Shown: piece by piece, positions 35,264 to 44,109 of the stretch | How positions within the stretch are numbered: position 1 is the first letter of the stretch | Layout: the number at the start of each line of letters is the position of its first letter | Program-made: the position numbers and the translations under genes | Source of the DNA: Calditrichia bacterium | Lineage (GTDB): Bacteria > Calditrichota > Calditrichia > RBG-13-44-9 > J075 | NCBI GenBank assembly: GCA_028284905.1 | Contig: JANQQU010000030.1 | Span: forward strand, 62,001 to 126,000 | DNA length: 64,000 bases | Direction of reading: 5' to 3' | The notes under the pieces: generated by a model | Seen by the model: the letters and a program-made list of their open reading frames with translations, nothing else | Told to the model about the DNA's origin: nothing | The model's database searches: none

Positions 35264-36298
35264 TTACGCTTTATAGCCGCGAACAATACTGCAGGGGTTG
35301 AATACAGACATTGCATGATATTCGATGTCCACAAATCCGGCATCTGCCAGCCAGCTTTGAGTATCCGAAACGGAATGATTATGACCTGACTCGGAGGTGC
35401 AGAGCATGATCAAATCGAAAAACAACGGCCATTGTGCTTCCTGAGGGGCTTCTGCTAAAAACTGCCCCTGTATTATTATGGAACCACCAGGATTAACAAC
35501 GTCATAGAGCCGCTGAATCATTTTGCGACTGCTTGCTTCTCCCAGCATCTGTAGAGTATTGGAAATCAGGACAAGATCATAGCTGCCGGGAATGTCATCT
35601 TCTAGCGCATCTAACCCAAGAAAATCAACTTTGTTTTCGAGCGAATATTGTTTGTGAAGCTCTTTGGCATAACCAATAATTTGCGGTAGATCCAATAGTG
35701 TTAATCTTAATTCCGGATTACACAGTGCCAGTTCATATGCATAAGTGCCAGGACCGGAACCGACATCCAGGAGAGATTGGTAGGCAGAAATATCGAGAAA
35801 TTCCGCCAATTCCTTGGCCGGCAGTGCCGCATAGACATTCATTGCCGTCCGAAAATCTTTGGTCATCGATTGATCAGTACCATGATGTAAAGTCGGGTCT
35901 ACGGTCGGGGCGGAACTACGAACGGCTTGATCCAGATTTACCAATGCTGTTTGGTAAAAATCCAGGCTAAAAACCCAGTCGCCCATATAGTTATTCTCGT
36001 CTTCAGGAAGCATTACCAGCCTGCACGCCTGCGAAAGCTGGAAATTGCTTTCATTATCGGTGATCAATAAATCCACTCCTACCGCTGCGTTTAGCAGCCT
36101 AAGCAACGTCTTCGCATTGGTTTGAGTGGCTTCAGCTAATTCATTTAATGATTTACTGTCAGTACCAATCAGCTTAAAAATTTGCAATTTGTGCAAAGCG
36201 AAAAGAATACTGGATTGAAAATAAGCAGTCGCTATCGACAGAATTTCTTTCTGACTTTTAAACGTCATTAGGCTGGAAGTTGTATTGGGCTGAGTCAT
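35264..36298 (-). CDS. SAM-dependent O-methyltransferase (dimerisation-domain class)
   Basis: 344 residues, the usual size of the plant-caffeate-OMT-like bacterial family. The N-terminal winged-helix dimerisation domain covers residues 20-100 (KSLNELAEATQTNAKTLLRLL). The Rossmann part starts near 165 with LLDVGSGPGTYAYELA (motif I) and continues with TLLDLPQIIGYAK (motif II). AAAGGGGG lies five bases before the ATG. In this family, a hydroxyl, often phenolic, is methylated. Beside the halogenase and ligase, methylation of the same ACP-bound acyl group is likely. Confidence 0.86.
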   Translation of the reverse strand: MTQPNTTSSLMTFKSQKEILSIATAYFQSSILFALHKLQIFKLIGTDSKSLNELAEATQTNAKTLLRLLNAAVGVDLLITDNESNFQLSQACRLVMLPEDENNYMGDWVFSLDFYQTALVNLDQAVRSSAPTVDPTLHHGTDQSMTKDFRTAMNVYAALPAKELAEFLDISAYQSLLDVGSGPGTYAYELALCNPELRLTLLDLPQIIGYAKELHKQYSLENKVDFLGLDALEDDIPGSYDLVLISNTLQMLGEASSRKMIQRLYDVVNPGGSIIIQGQFLAEAPQEAQWPLFFDLIMLCTSESGHNHSVSDTQSWLADAGFVDIEYHAMSVFNPCSIVRGYKA

Positions 36299-36390
36299 GA
36301 TAACCCCCTTTCTGATATGGCCTTAAAGGCAATTTGTTTGATGGTGAAAATCATAAGAACAGATGTGCGAAGTAAACAAACTAGCGGATG

Positions 36391-37779
36391 CTACTGCTCA
36401 ATAAAGGGGGCAAATACTTCCCGATGCTCAGCATTACAAGTGGTTGATACATTAAAACCGGATTTGTCGATGTAGAATTGCTTGAATTTTGTAAGAAACT
36501 GTGGATCTTCAAGTCGGTCGAGCATTTCGCTATATGCTTCGTGGCGATGGAAGAAATCGCCGGCGATTAAGTAATCGAACAAGGAAAATGCAAATTCCTG
36601 CTGTTTGTAATAGCTCTTGTATGCTGGCCCAAGCTGTGTAAAATTAATCCCTTTGGAGTTGTAAAAGAGGCGGATCAATTTATTGACGAGGACATACACA
36701 CCATTAATTTGTTCATAAACAGCAGTTAAGGTGTTTTCGGTTTCTTTCCCATTTTTTTGCAGCTGATCGGCAACAGCGCCGGCAACCAGACGGCCGCTAT
36801 TCATACCCATGTAAACACCGGTGGCAAAGATCGGATCGAGGAATGTCGCGGCATCGCCAACCAGGGCGAAATTGTTGCCATACTTTTCTTCGGAATAGTA
36901 GGAGTAATTTCCGCTGGCGATCAGCGGCTGGGCAATTTCCGCATCCCCGATAATACTTTTCATAAATGGTGAAGAAAAAAGTTCCTGCCGGTAAAAGTCC
37001 ATTTGCCAATCTTCCGAGCCATTTTCCATAATTTTTTTACGGGTGTCCTTAACGTATTGATTATTCAATACTAAACCGATGCTCAGGCGATCGAGCTCAA
37101 TGGGGATTATCCAGATCCATCCTTTTTTATCGCCGCCCAGATAGACAATTTGTAATAAACCTTCCTCCAGGCCCCGGGTCATTTTCGCTTTTTTCCAGTG
37201 GGTGGAAAAAGCGGTGCGATCGAGGTCCGGGTAGGAACGCTTCCATTTTTGCTGACGGGCAAGAAAAGTACCCTGGCCGCTGGCATCAATGATAAAACGA
37301 GATTGGTAAACCCGTTCTTCACCACTTTTTGTAACTGCCTTGGTGAAAACCTGACCATCTTCCCTTTGAAAATCAACATTTCTGACCGTGATCTCTTCTT
37401 CGACGGTCGCGCCATTTTTACGAGCATTATCCAGTAGCAACTGGTCAAACTCCGCGCGGGTGACGTGGAATGCGAGGTGACTGGCATCTTTAATAACATC
37501 GCCAAAGCACCAGGTTGACTGGGAAACCCCGTTAATATCGACAAACTGGGCGCCGGGCTTGCGGACAAAACGATTCTGGATATCTTCCAGCACGCCGAGC
37601 TCTTCGAACACCCAATAATTGTAGGGTAACAAAGATTCTCCAACGTGCTCCCGCGGGAATTTTTCTTTTTCTAAAATGGTTGCCTGTAATCCCTTGCGGG
37701 CGAGTACTGTTGCTGCGGTAGAACCGGCCGGTCCGCCGCCAATAATGAGAACATCCGTTTGTATTTTGACTTCTGACAT
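36391..37779 (-). CDS. Flavin-dependent halogenase-like FAD monooxygenase
   Basis: 462 residues. The FAD-binding GGGPAGST (14-21) and REHVGESLLP (43-52) open the protein. Candidate catalytic Lys74 sits in VRKPGAQF. WIWIIP at 221-226 is the WxWxIP block that separates halogenases from ordinary flavin monooxygenases. GDAATFLDPIFATGVYMGMNSG near 312-333 is the second FAD motif. Residue order fits variant B flavin-dependent halogenases, which work on carrier-protein-bound or free aromatic acids. A geranylgeranyl-reductase-type enzyme was considered but has no WxWxIP. It needs reduced FAD from a reductase; none is in the cluster. It lies between the AMP-ligase and the methyltransferase, with AAAGGA seven bases upstream. 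Confidence 0.8.
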   Translation of the reverse strand: MSEVKIQTDVLIIGGGPAGSTAATVLARKGLQATILEKEKFPREHVGESLLPYNYWVFEELGVLEDIQNRFVRKPGAQFVDINGVSQSTWCFGDVIKDASHLAFHVTRAEFDQLLLDNARKNGATVEEEITVRNVDFQREDGQVFTKAVTKSGEERVYQSRFIIDASGQGTFLARQQKWKRSYPDLDRTAFSTHWKKAKMTRGLEEGLLQIVYLGGDKKGWIWIIPIELDRLSIGLVLNNQYVKDTRKKIMENGSEDWQMDFYRQELFSSPFMKSIIGDAEIAQPLIASGNYSYYSEEKYGNNFALVGDAATFLDPIFATGVYMGMNSGRLVAGAVADQLQKNGKETENTLTAVYEQINGVYVLVNKLIRLFYNSKGINFTQLGPAYKSYYKQQEFAFSLFDYLIAGDFFHRHEAYSEMLDRLEDPQFLTKFKQFYIDKSGFNVSTTCNAEHREVFAPFIEQ

Positions 37780-37798
37780 AAGTGGATCCTTTCCCTGG

Positions 37799-39286
37799 TT
37801 ATAATTCTTCCAATAAGTATTTTTTCAATATTTTTCCTGTTGCGCTGCGCGGTAACGCTTTCTGAATGATGATGCGCCGTGGTACTTTATAGTCTGCTAA
37901 ATTCTCAAGGCAAAATTCAATAATTGTATCTTCAGTGATTTCTGTTGATGACTCTATAAACGCAGTAACGATTTCTCCGGAGATATCATCCGGCGTGCCA
38001 AGCACGACACACTCTTTGATTGCCGGGTGTGCACGGAGTGTTTGCTCAACTTCTCCGGGATCAACCTTCGAACCGGCGACGTTGATAAAAGTGCTTTTTC
38101 GGCCAGTGAGGTGCAGACTGCCATCTTCGCTAATTCGCCCAATATCCCCAGTAAGAAACCAGTCGTTTTGAAATAGCTGCTGATTTAATTCCGGATTGTT
38201 GAGATAACCACTCGTCGTTGCCCGACTTTTTATTTGGAGGTGCCCGGTTTCACCGTCTGATACTGGCGTGTCGTCTTCATCGACGATGCGAATGTGTTTG
38301 CCGCCAATCGGTTTTCCCACCGAGTCAGCATTACCTGACTGAACATCATCGGTTCGCACTGTAACGGTGCCCGCCTCCGAGGAACCATAAAGAGTATTGA
38401 TCGATTTCCCGAATCGTTCCCGAAACTCGTTATTCAGCGTTTCTGTGACTTTTGCGCCGGAGGAGAAACAAAATCGGAGCGAGGAAAAGTCCGGTGCTTC
38501 TTTTAAGTAAGTTCGGTTTAACAAGCCGTACATAAATGGCACACCGGCAAAAAGGGTCGGCCGCTCCTCCGCGACGTACTGAATAAACTTGTTCGGAAAA
38601 AAAGTATCATTTAAAACCAATGTCGCTCGTTTGTAGATGGCCGGAAGCAGGGCAACATTAAAGGCGTAGGAATGATAAAGCGGGGCCGGACAGACAATCC
38701 GGTCTTCCGCCGTTAAAGCGATTGCCTTGGAAAAATGAACAAGCTCATCGCCGACATTCGCATAACTGCGTGGCACAATGCGGGACTTACCACTGGAACC
38801 GGAGGTGAAGAGTAAGATAAATTCCTGGTCTTCCGGAACTGGGACCGCTGCTGGCGGTATTGCCACTGTGTCGGGAAAGTTTACTGCCCAGAGAGAGATA
38901 TCCGCGGGCAAATCCAATCCGGTTATTTCTTTCGCTTGTGGTAATGCCTGGATAATTTCTTCAGTCGTTTTGTCTGCAAGGAGCAACTTCGTTCCGGTCT
39001 CCGCCAGATAATCCTGTAATTCAAATTGTTTGAAGCCTTTATTCAGTAACACACAACTCGCTTGCAGTTTAATCGCAGCCAGGATACTGTAAACAAATCC
39101 CGGGCGGTTTTCCATAAATATGCCAATCCGCCGGTTGCTCCCCGGAAACCCCACGTCAGATAATATTTCAGTGATATTGTTTAAGTGGTTTTCTAATTCA
39201 TGATATGTGATCGTTTCATTCTGATAAATCAAAGCAGGTCTGGACTGATACTCCGCTTCAAATATATGTAGTTGCTGCCAATTCAT
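37799..39286 (-). CDS. Stand-alone AMP-forming acyl/aryl acid ligase
   Basis: 495 residues, full-length ANL-family enzyme. LLFTSGSSGKSR near 154 (P-loop), YGSSEAGTVT near 300, LTGDIGRISEDGS near 370, and PRSATGKILKKYL at the end carry the A3, A5, A7 and A10-type motifs with the conserved final lysine. It activates a carboxylic acid as an adenylate and moves it to CoA or to a carrier protein. With the adjacent ACP it most likely loads ACP, as DltA loads DltC. The chain or aromatic nature of the acid cannot be read from the binding pocket by eye. It is followed by 19 bases and the halogenase gene, so co-transcribed. Confidence 0.88.
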   Translation of the reverse strand: MNWQQLHIFEAEYQSRPALIYQNETITYHELENHLNNITEILSDVGFPGSNRRIGIFMENRPGFVYSILAAIKLQASCVLLNKGFKQFELQDYLAETGTKLLLADKTTEEIIQALPQAKEITGLDLPADISLWAVNFPDTVAIPPAAVPVPEDQEFILLFTSGSSGKSRIVPRSYANVGDELVHFSKAIALTAEDRIVCPAPLYHSYAFNVALLPAIYKRATLVLNDTFFPNKFIQYVAEERPTLFAGVPFMYGLLNRTYLKEAPDFSSLRFCFSSGAKVTETLNNEFRERFGKSINTLYGSSEAGTVTVRTDDVQSGNADSVGKPIGGKHIRIVDEDDTPVSDGETGHLQIKSRATTSGYLNNPELNQQLFQNDWFLTGDIGRISEDGSLHLTGRKSTFINVAGSKVDPGEVEQTLRAHPAIKECVVLGTPDDISGEIVTAFIESSTEITEDTIIEFCLENLADYKVPRRIIIQKALPRSATGKILKKYLLEEL

Positions 39287-39301
39287 CTAATTTCTCGCCG
39301 G

Positions 39302-40342
39302 TTAAAAGTCGATATTTTCACTGATTAATAATTCCGCTAATGTTTCTGTTGCCAGTGCTGCCCCTTTTGTGTTCAGGTGGTAGATATCAAAACGGTTCTC
39401 TGTTGCAAAAAGCGCCGGATATTTTTCCGGAAGATTTAATTCTATGATCGGATAAGGTATATGCGATGTTTTTAATTTATTGATCGCAAAACTCCATGCA
39501 CCGTTCGCAGGAGGGTTTAAAACGATGATATTAATGTTCTGCTTTTGACAGAGTTGAGATATTTCATAAAAGGTTTTCAGCGTAGCTGTCAAAGTATAGC
39601 GGGAGGTTAAAGATGCTTTATCAGCTTGCTGGGCATTTGCCAAAAGTTCCTGGAAAGCTTTCTGTCCCTCTTTAGACAAATAATGAGTACGTTGTCGGGA
39701 AGTCTGGTTACTTAGACCATCATATCCAAAATAATTTAGATAATGTTTTTTGGGCTGATCTACCCTTCTGTTTCTATTACGCAAAGTGGCTTTCCAGATA
39801 TCATGCAAGTCCCCGGAACGGGCATAGTGAGAAAAGCAAATTTGTATCCGCGTTTTTAACATCTGCAATTTTGTGGTGAGCGATAATGGCGATGTTATAA
39901 TTGAGTTACAGATTGTCGTTGTTCGTTGAAAATTATGATAGTTTATGTAACGAGAAGAGCGGCTGTTTATTTGGCGTAGTAGTAAAGAGATGTCATTAAC
40001 TTCCAGAATTAATGTTCTGAGATTTGCGGGCTTATTCGCTAACACCTGCTGTAGTATATATTGGATTTCCAACAGACTGGCGCCGGGTAAACCTAAGTTA
40101 AAAGAGCTGATATTTGCTTTCATTCTTTGATTGATTAAGCTGTCAAAGTAAACAGGGTCAAAGTTCCGATAGGTAACGCTTGAGCCCATAAATAGCGTAT
40201 TTATACTGTCTGACTGAGCGGATAGCGCCTTTAATTTTTTCTTTACCAGCCAATTCTTTTGGGTTCTGGTATCTTCAAAACTGTTGACAATTAGCAGGCA
40301 AGCCAACAGAAAGAGGAAACTGCTACTTAAAAATTTTATCAT
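39302..40342 (-). CDS. SGNH-like acyl-transfer partner protein B
   Basis: 346 residues with an N-terminal membrane anchor (about 3-20). QSDSINTLFMGSSVTYRNF gives the candidate catalytic Ser, and FDIYHLNTKGA near the C-terminus gives Asp and His. It follows the MBOAT B gene by 11 bases and resembles SGNH A, C, D and E throughout, with the helical middle region least conserved. It is the predicted partner of MBOAT B. Confidence 0.8.
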   Translation of the reverse strand: MIKFLSSSFLFLLACLLIVNSFEDTRTQKNWLVKKKLKALSAQSDSINTLFMGSSVTYRNFDPVYFDSLINQRMKANISSFNLGLPGASLLEIQYILQQVLANKPANLRTLILEVNDISLLLRQINSRSSRYINYHNFQRTTTICNSIITSPLSLTTKLQMLKTRIQICFSHYARSGDLHDIWKATLRNRNRRVDQPKKHYLNYFGYDGLSNQTSRQRTHYLSKEGQKAFQELLANAQQADKASLTSRYTLTATLKTFYEISQLCQKQNINIIVLNPPANGAWSFAINKLKTSHIPYPIIELNLPEKYPALFATENRFDIYHLNTKGAALATETLAELLISENIDF

Positions 40343-40353
40343 TTTAAAAGATC

Positions 40354-41850
40354 TTAAAATTGAAAATAGATGAATTCTCTGGCACCAAATTCACCACCAA
40401 CTATAGTGACAAACAAAATGGAGATATAGCAAATCCAGCGGACAACGCTAATTCGCTCCGATATTAATTGGGTAACATGATGCCCTTTTTGCTCTTCCAG
40501 CCAGTGGATAAGCAGCAGAAAAATGCTCATGATCAGGGCAAAATAAAAATCGAATACCTGCGAGCCGGCCATTATCGAAGTGTCGAAACTTATGTTTACA
40601 ATACTCGCAAGAATTGCTATTGCATTTTCCAGGGAACTGGCCCCAAAGAAAATACCGCTAACTGCAAAGAGATTGAAGGTGATGAATCGGGCGAGCCCGT
40701 TTTGAAAATTTTGAGATATGTTTTTCAGGGAAAATCCAGCAAAATTTCCCGGTATAGCATTGTTAACAATTTCGTGCCACCGATCCCATAGTTTTCTGCG
40801 AGAAGGTGAAGTAAGATTACCGATAACCAGATAGATGCCATGTAATGCGCCAAAAATAACGAATGTCCAGTTCGCTCCATGCCAGAGGCCGCAAAGTAGA
40901 AAAACCAGGAAAAGGCTAAACAGGCGAAAGTTTTTGGAAACACCCCGGCGTAATGCCAGCGGGGCGAAAAGATAGTCTTTAAACCAGGTCGTCAGGGAAA
41001 TATGCCAACGATTCCACAAGCCACTGATAGTTTTCGCTAAAAAGGGGCGGCGGAAATTTTCCATCAGGTCGTAGCCCATTACCCTTGCCGCACCAATGGC
41101 AATATCCGAATAACCGGCAAAATCGCAATACACCTGAATCAGAAATAAATAAGCCGCGATTAATATTGGCCAGCCGCTATAGGCGTCTGGGTTGCTGTAT
41201 ACTTCCGAGATATAAAGCGCCAGGCGATCGGCAATGACCAATTTCTGAAAAAAGCCCCAGGTCATCAGTTTAAAACCATCGACAACACGCTGATAATCAA
41301 AATCATTCTTTTGACGAAACTGCGGAAGCAAGCGTTGGGATCGTTCTATCGGTCCGGCGACCAGTTGGGGGAAAAAGCTGACATAAAGGGCAAAAATCCC
41401 CAGATGTCGTTCTGCCGCAACTTTTCCACGATATACATCGATGGAATAAGCCAGTGTCTGGAAAGTGTAAAAGGAAATGCCTACCGGTAAAAGCACATCA
41501 AATGCCGGGACGTCGTAGAATATATTAAATTGTTGAAAAACTGCCCGGGCAGAATCGTTAAAGAAATTGAAATACTTAAAAGAAAAGAGGATGCCCAGGT
41601 TGCTGCAAAGGCTAAGGATTAAAAATGGGCGACGCTGTGCTTTGGTTGCCAGGTTGCCCATTTTCAGGCCAGCCCAATAATCGACAAGCGTGCTGGCCAT
41701 GATCAGTAATAAATATTCTTCTTTCCAGCAAGCATAAAAATAGTAACTGGCAGCGAGCAAAAACCCCCAGCGAAATCGGTAGGGTAAGGCAAAATATATC
41801 GCTACAACGACCGGGAAGAATAGTAAAAAGTCGAAAGAGTTAAAAAGCAT
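40354..41850 (-). CDS. MBOAT-family O-acyltransferase B (AlgI/DltB-like)
   Basis: 498 residues, closely related to MBOAT A over its full length, including the start MLFNSFDF, RWHIS with His283 and GLWHGANW with His324 at the same positions. It differs from A in the C-terminal quarter (about 340-420). It is followed by the SGNH B gene and preceded by SGNH C, 5 bases upstream. Two intact MBOATs in one cluster suggest two acylations (two acyl donors or two acceptor sites). Confidence 0.92.
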   Translation of the reverse strand: MLFNSFDFLLFFPVVVAIYFALPYRFRWGFLLAASYYFYACWKEEYLLLIMASTLVDYWAGLKMGNLATKAQRRPFLILSLCSNLGILFSFKYFNFFNDSARAVFQQFNIFYDVPAFDVLLPVGISFYTFQTLAYSIDVYRGKVAAERHLGIFALYVSFFPQLVAGPIERSQRLLPQFRQKNDFDYQRVVDGFKLMTWGFFQKLVIADRLALYISEVYSNPDAYSGWPILIAAYLFLIQVYCDFAGYSDIAIGAARVMGYDLMENFRRPFLAKTISGLWNRWHISLTTWFKDYLFAPLALRRGVSKNFRLFSLFLVFLLCGLWHGANWTFVIFGALHGIYLVIGNLTSPSRRKLWDRWHEIVNNAIPGNFAGFSLKNISQNFQNGLARFITFNLFAVSGIFFGASSLENAIAILASIVNISFDTSIMAGSQVFDFYFALIMSIFLLLIHWLEEQKGHHVTQLISERISVVRWICYISILFVTIVGGEFGAREFIYFQF

Positions 41851-41855
41851 ATGAA

Positions 41856-42893
41856 TTAGAGATTATTTCGTTTTTCTGTAAACGTATTTGCTAGTATTGC
41901 TGTTACCAGCTTTGCTCCCTGGTGATTGAGATGATTAAGGTCAAAACGGTTTTCTCTGGCAAAAAGCGCCTGATACTTCTCGGGTAAATCCAAATTAAGC
42001 ATAACACAATCAACCTGCTGGGATATCAAATTCTCAACAAGGAATTTTCGTTCTCCAAATGAAGGCATACTCACCAGAATAATTTTTATTTTCCGAGCTT
42101 CGCATTGTTTGAGAATATCTTTGACTATGCTAAGTGCTGTCGCTTGTGTTTGACGATAATGCTTAAACATCTTATTTCTTTTACGATGATTGCCATTCAG
42201 CTTTTGTTGATATTCTTGCTTTCCTTCCTCACTTAAAAAGTGCTGGCGTCTCTTTTGTAAATGTGGATGGCGAACTGTTTTTTGAGTATAGCCATTATAG
42301 TTCCTTAAAGAATCTCCAGGTATGCTTATATCATTAAAAAGAGAATTAACTAAATATCTCATTTCACCTGCCTTAAAAGAATGTTTGGCAAAAAATGTCA
42401 TTCGCGATTTGATCATTTTGTATTGCTGAACTGGCCTGTAGGAACTATTCAGAATTGCTTTGCAGGCGATTAAAGTTCGCTTAAAGTCATGATGGCTAAT
42501 AATTCGGGGCGTTCGATGATTTGCACTGTTTAAGAATAGGGTTAAATCATTAATCTCGAGAATGATTGTTTCCAGATTAGGGATATCCTGGTGTAAGATC
42601 TGCTCGACCCAGTATTGAGCTTCCAGCAGATCCATACCGGGTAAGCTAAAGTTAAATGAATTGGTCTGAAGGCCCAAATTCCTGTTTAAGCTATCAAATA
42701 ATGCCGGGTCAACTGCACTTAAGGTCAAACTGGTGCCAAAAAAAACAGTATTGATTTTTTCCGCTTGAAGATTTATCGCATCCCAGTGCTTTTTGAGGGC
42801 ACGGTCCTGGGTTTTTCTGGTATCATCCAGATTAAAGATGATCAATAAAAAAAGTGTGGTTATAGCAAGTGCCTTTGCTAAAAATTTTATCAT
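41856..42893 (-). CDS. SGNH-like acyl-transfer partner protein C
   Basis: 345 residues with membrane anchor (about 5-20). The N-terminal QAEKINTVFFGTSLTL and the C-terminal FDLNHLNHQGA supply the candidate Ser and Asp-His. It is separated by only 5 bases from MBOAT B downstream. Upstream it is preceded by the decayed MBOAT remnant (42906-43008), as an intact MBOAT precedes SGNH A and B. The base composition here is visibly more AT-rich than in the left half of the window, which could mean later acquisition. Confidence 0.8.
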   Translation of the reverse strand: MIKFLAKALAITTLFLLIIFNLDDTRKTQDRALKKHWDAINLQAEKINTVFFGTSLTLSAVDPALFDSLNRNLGLQTNSFNFSLPGMDLLEAQYWVEQILHQDIPNLETIILEINDLTLFLNSANHRTPRIISHHDFKRTLIACKAILNSSYRPVQQYKMIKSRMTFFAKHSFKAGEMRYLVNSLFNDISIPGDSLRNYNGYTQKTVRHPHLQKRRQHFLSEEGKQEYQQKLNGNHRKRNKMFKHYRQTQATALSIVKDILKQCEARKIKIILVSMPSFGERKFLVENLISQQVDCVMLNLDLPEKYQALFARENRFDLNHLNHQGAKLVTAILANTFTEKRNNL

Positions 42894-42905
42894 TTTATAT
42901 CGACC

Positions 42906-43008
42906 TTAACATTTAAAAATAGTTAAATTCTCAGGCACCAATACGCCCATACTATTGAGACTAACAAAATAAAGATGTAGAAAATCCAGTAAAACGAAGC
43001 TGTTTAAA
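42906..43008 (-). pseudogene. Remnant of a third MBOAT gene (3' end only)
   Basis: About 100 bases resemble, at DNA level, the very 3' end of MBOAT B, including spacing to the next SGNH gene. On the minus strand it reads W-I-F-Y-I-F-I-L-L-V-S-I-V, matching W-I-C-Y-I-S-I-L-F-V-T-I-V of MBOAT B's last helix. A two-base deletion and premature stops break the frame, and everything upstream of the last helix is gone, replaced by the end of SGNH D. It marks a deleted MBOAT that once paired with SGNH C. Confidence 0.78.
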
Positions 43009-43025
43009 CGGTTGTGGGTATTGTT

Positions 43026-44060
43026 TTAATCTTTAAGATGATGAACGGATAACTTTGCTAAAATTTTTGTCGCATGTATGGCCCCGGCATCATTTAGATG
43101 ATTATGGTCAAACCGGTTCTCCGGCGCAAATAGTTCAGGGTATTCTGCTGGCAGGTTCATTTCAATTAGCGGGCAATCTATCTGGTTTACTTCAAGGTTT
43201 TTTATGATGAACTTTTTTTCTCCGTTCGCTGGTAAATTTATTAAAACAAGATTTACACCTCGACTTTTGCAATGGCTAATAATATTACTGAGAATTTGAA
43301 AGGCAGCTAATTGTGTCTGACGGTAATGATTCTGGTTCTTAATCATTAGTTTATGGGTACCGTTTAATCTCGCCTGGTAATCTTCTTGCCCTTCATGAGT
43401 TCTAAAAAAGTGATTCCAATTCTGAAAACCGTTGTTTCTACCTCTTCCTTCCGCATAGCCGGTATAGCTCTTCAATGTATCCGGATAACTTTTCTGCTGG
43501 AAAAAGAATGATTGCCAAATGTGTTTAAGTTCACCCGTCCGAAGAATATGTTTGGCAAATAAATTCAGGCGATCTCTGCTGAATCTAAGCTTTTGGCCAA
43601 TGGGATATGAAGTTTCCCAAATAGCCAGACACACTGTAAACGTTCGTTTAAGATCATGATAATTAATTATTCGGGAAGCGTTATGATTAGCAGAATTCAG
43701 GAATACCCAATAGTCATTAACTTCCAGGTAAATAGTATTCAGGTTTGTAAATTGCATTGTTAAAAGATTTTCCAGGACGTACTGTGTTTCAAGTAAATTC
43801 AATCCGGGTAAACCTAAGTTAAAAGATTTGGTCTGCTGATTATAATTAGCCATTAAACTATCGTAAAGATGAGGATCAATGCCACCATTAGTCATGCTAC
43901 TGCCAAGAAAGAGTGTATTTATCTCCGATAATTGCATTTCCAATGCAGTCATTTTTTTCTTGAAAGATCCGTCGGGAATTTTTCGCGTATCTTCCACATT
44001 ATTCATAATGAATAAAAAAATAAGACTAATAATTATGATGTTGCCGAATAGCTTTGCCAT
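43026..44060 (-). CDS. SGNH-like acyl-transfer partner protein D
   Basis: 344 residues with membrane anchor (about 7-22). LSEINTLFLGSSMTNGG holds the candidate Ser; FDHNHLNDAGA near the C-terminus holds Asp and His. It is unpaired: an MBOAT remnant, not an intact MBOAT, lies after it, and the UbiA gene lies 49 bases before it. It may serve one of the two intact MBOATs or act in another acylation step. Confidence 0.8.
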   Translation of the reverse strand: MAKLFGNIIIISLIFLFIMNNVEDTRKIPDGSFKKKMTALEMQLSEINTLFLGSSMTNGGIDPHLYDSLMANYNQQTKSFNLGLPGLNLLETQYVLENLLTMQFTNLNTIYLEVNDYWVFLNSANHNASRIINYHDLKRTFTVCLAIWETSYPIGQKLRFSRDRLNLFAKHILRTGELKHIWQSFFFQQKSYPDTLKSYTGYAEGRGRNNGFQNWNHFFRTHEGQEDYQARLNGTHKLMIKNQNHYRQTQLAAFQILSNIISHCKSRGVNLVLINLPANGEKKFIIKNLEVNQIDCPLIEMNLPAEYPELFAPENRFDHNHLNDAGAIHATKILAKLSVHHLKD

Positions 44061-44109
44061 CGATAGAATTCAGTATGATTGTTTTTTCAAAATCGGTTAC
44101 AAGGAGAAA

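Noticed and set aside
36391-37779. Reading as geranylgeranyl reductase or plain FAD monooxygenase
   Set aside because: WxWxIP block, GESLLP and Lys74 fit halogenases; kept as an alternative with lower weight.
37799-39286. Reading as an NRPS module
   Set aside because: No condensation or thiolation domain is fused; it is a stand-alone ligase next to a separate ACP.
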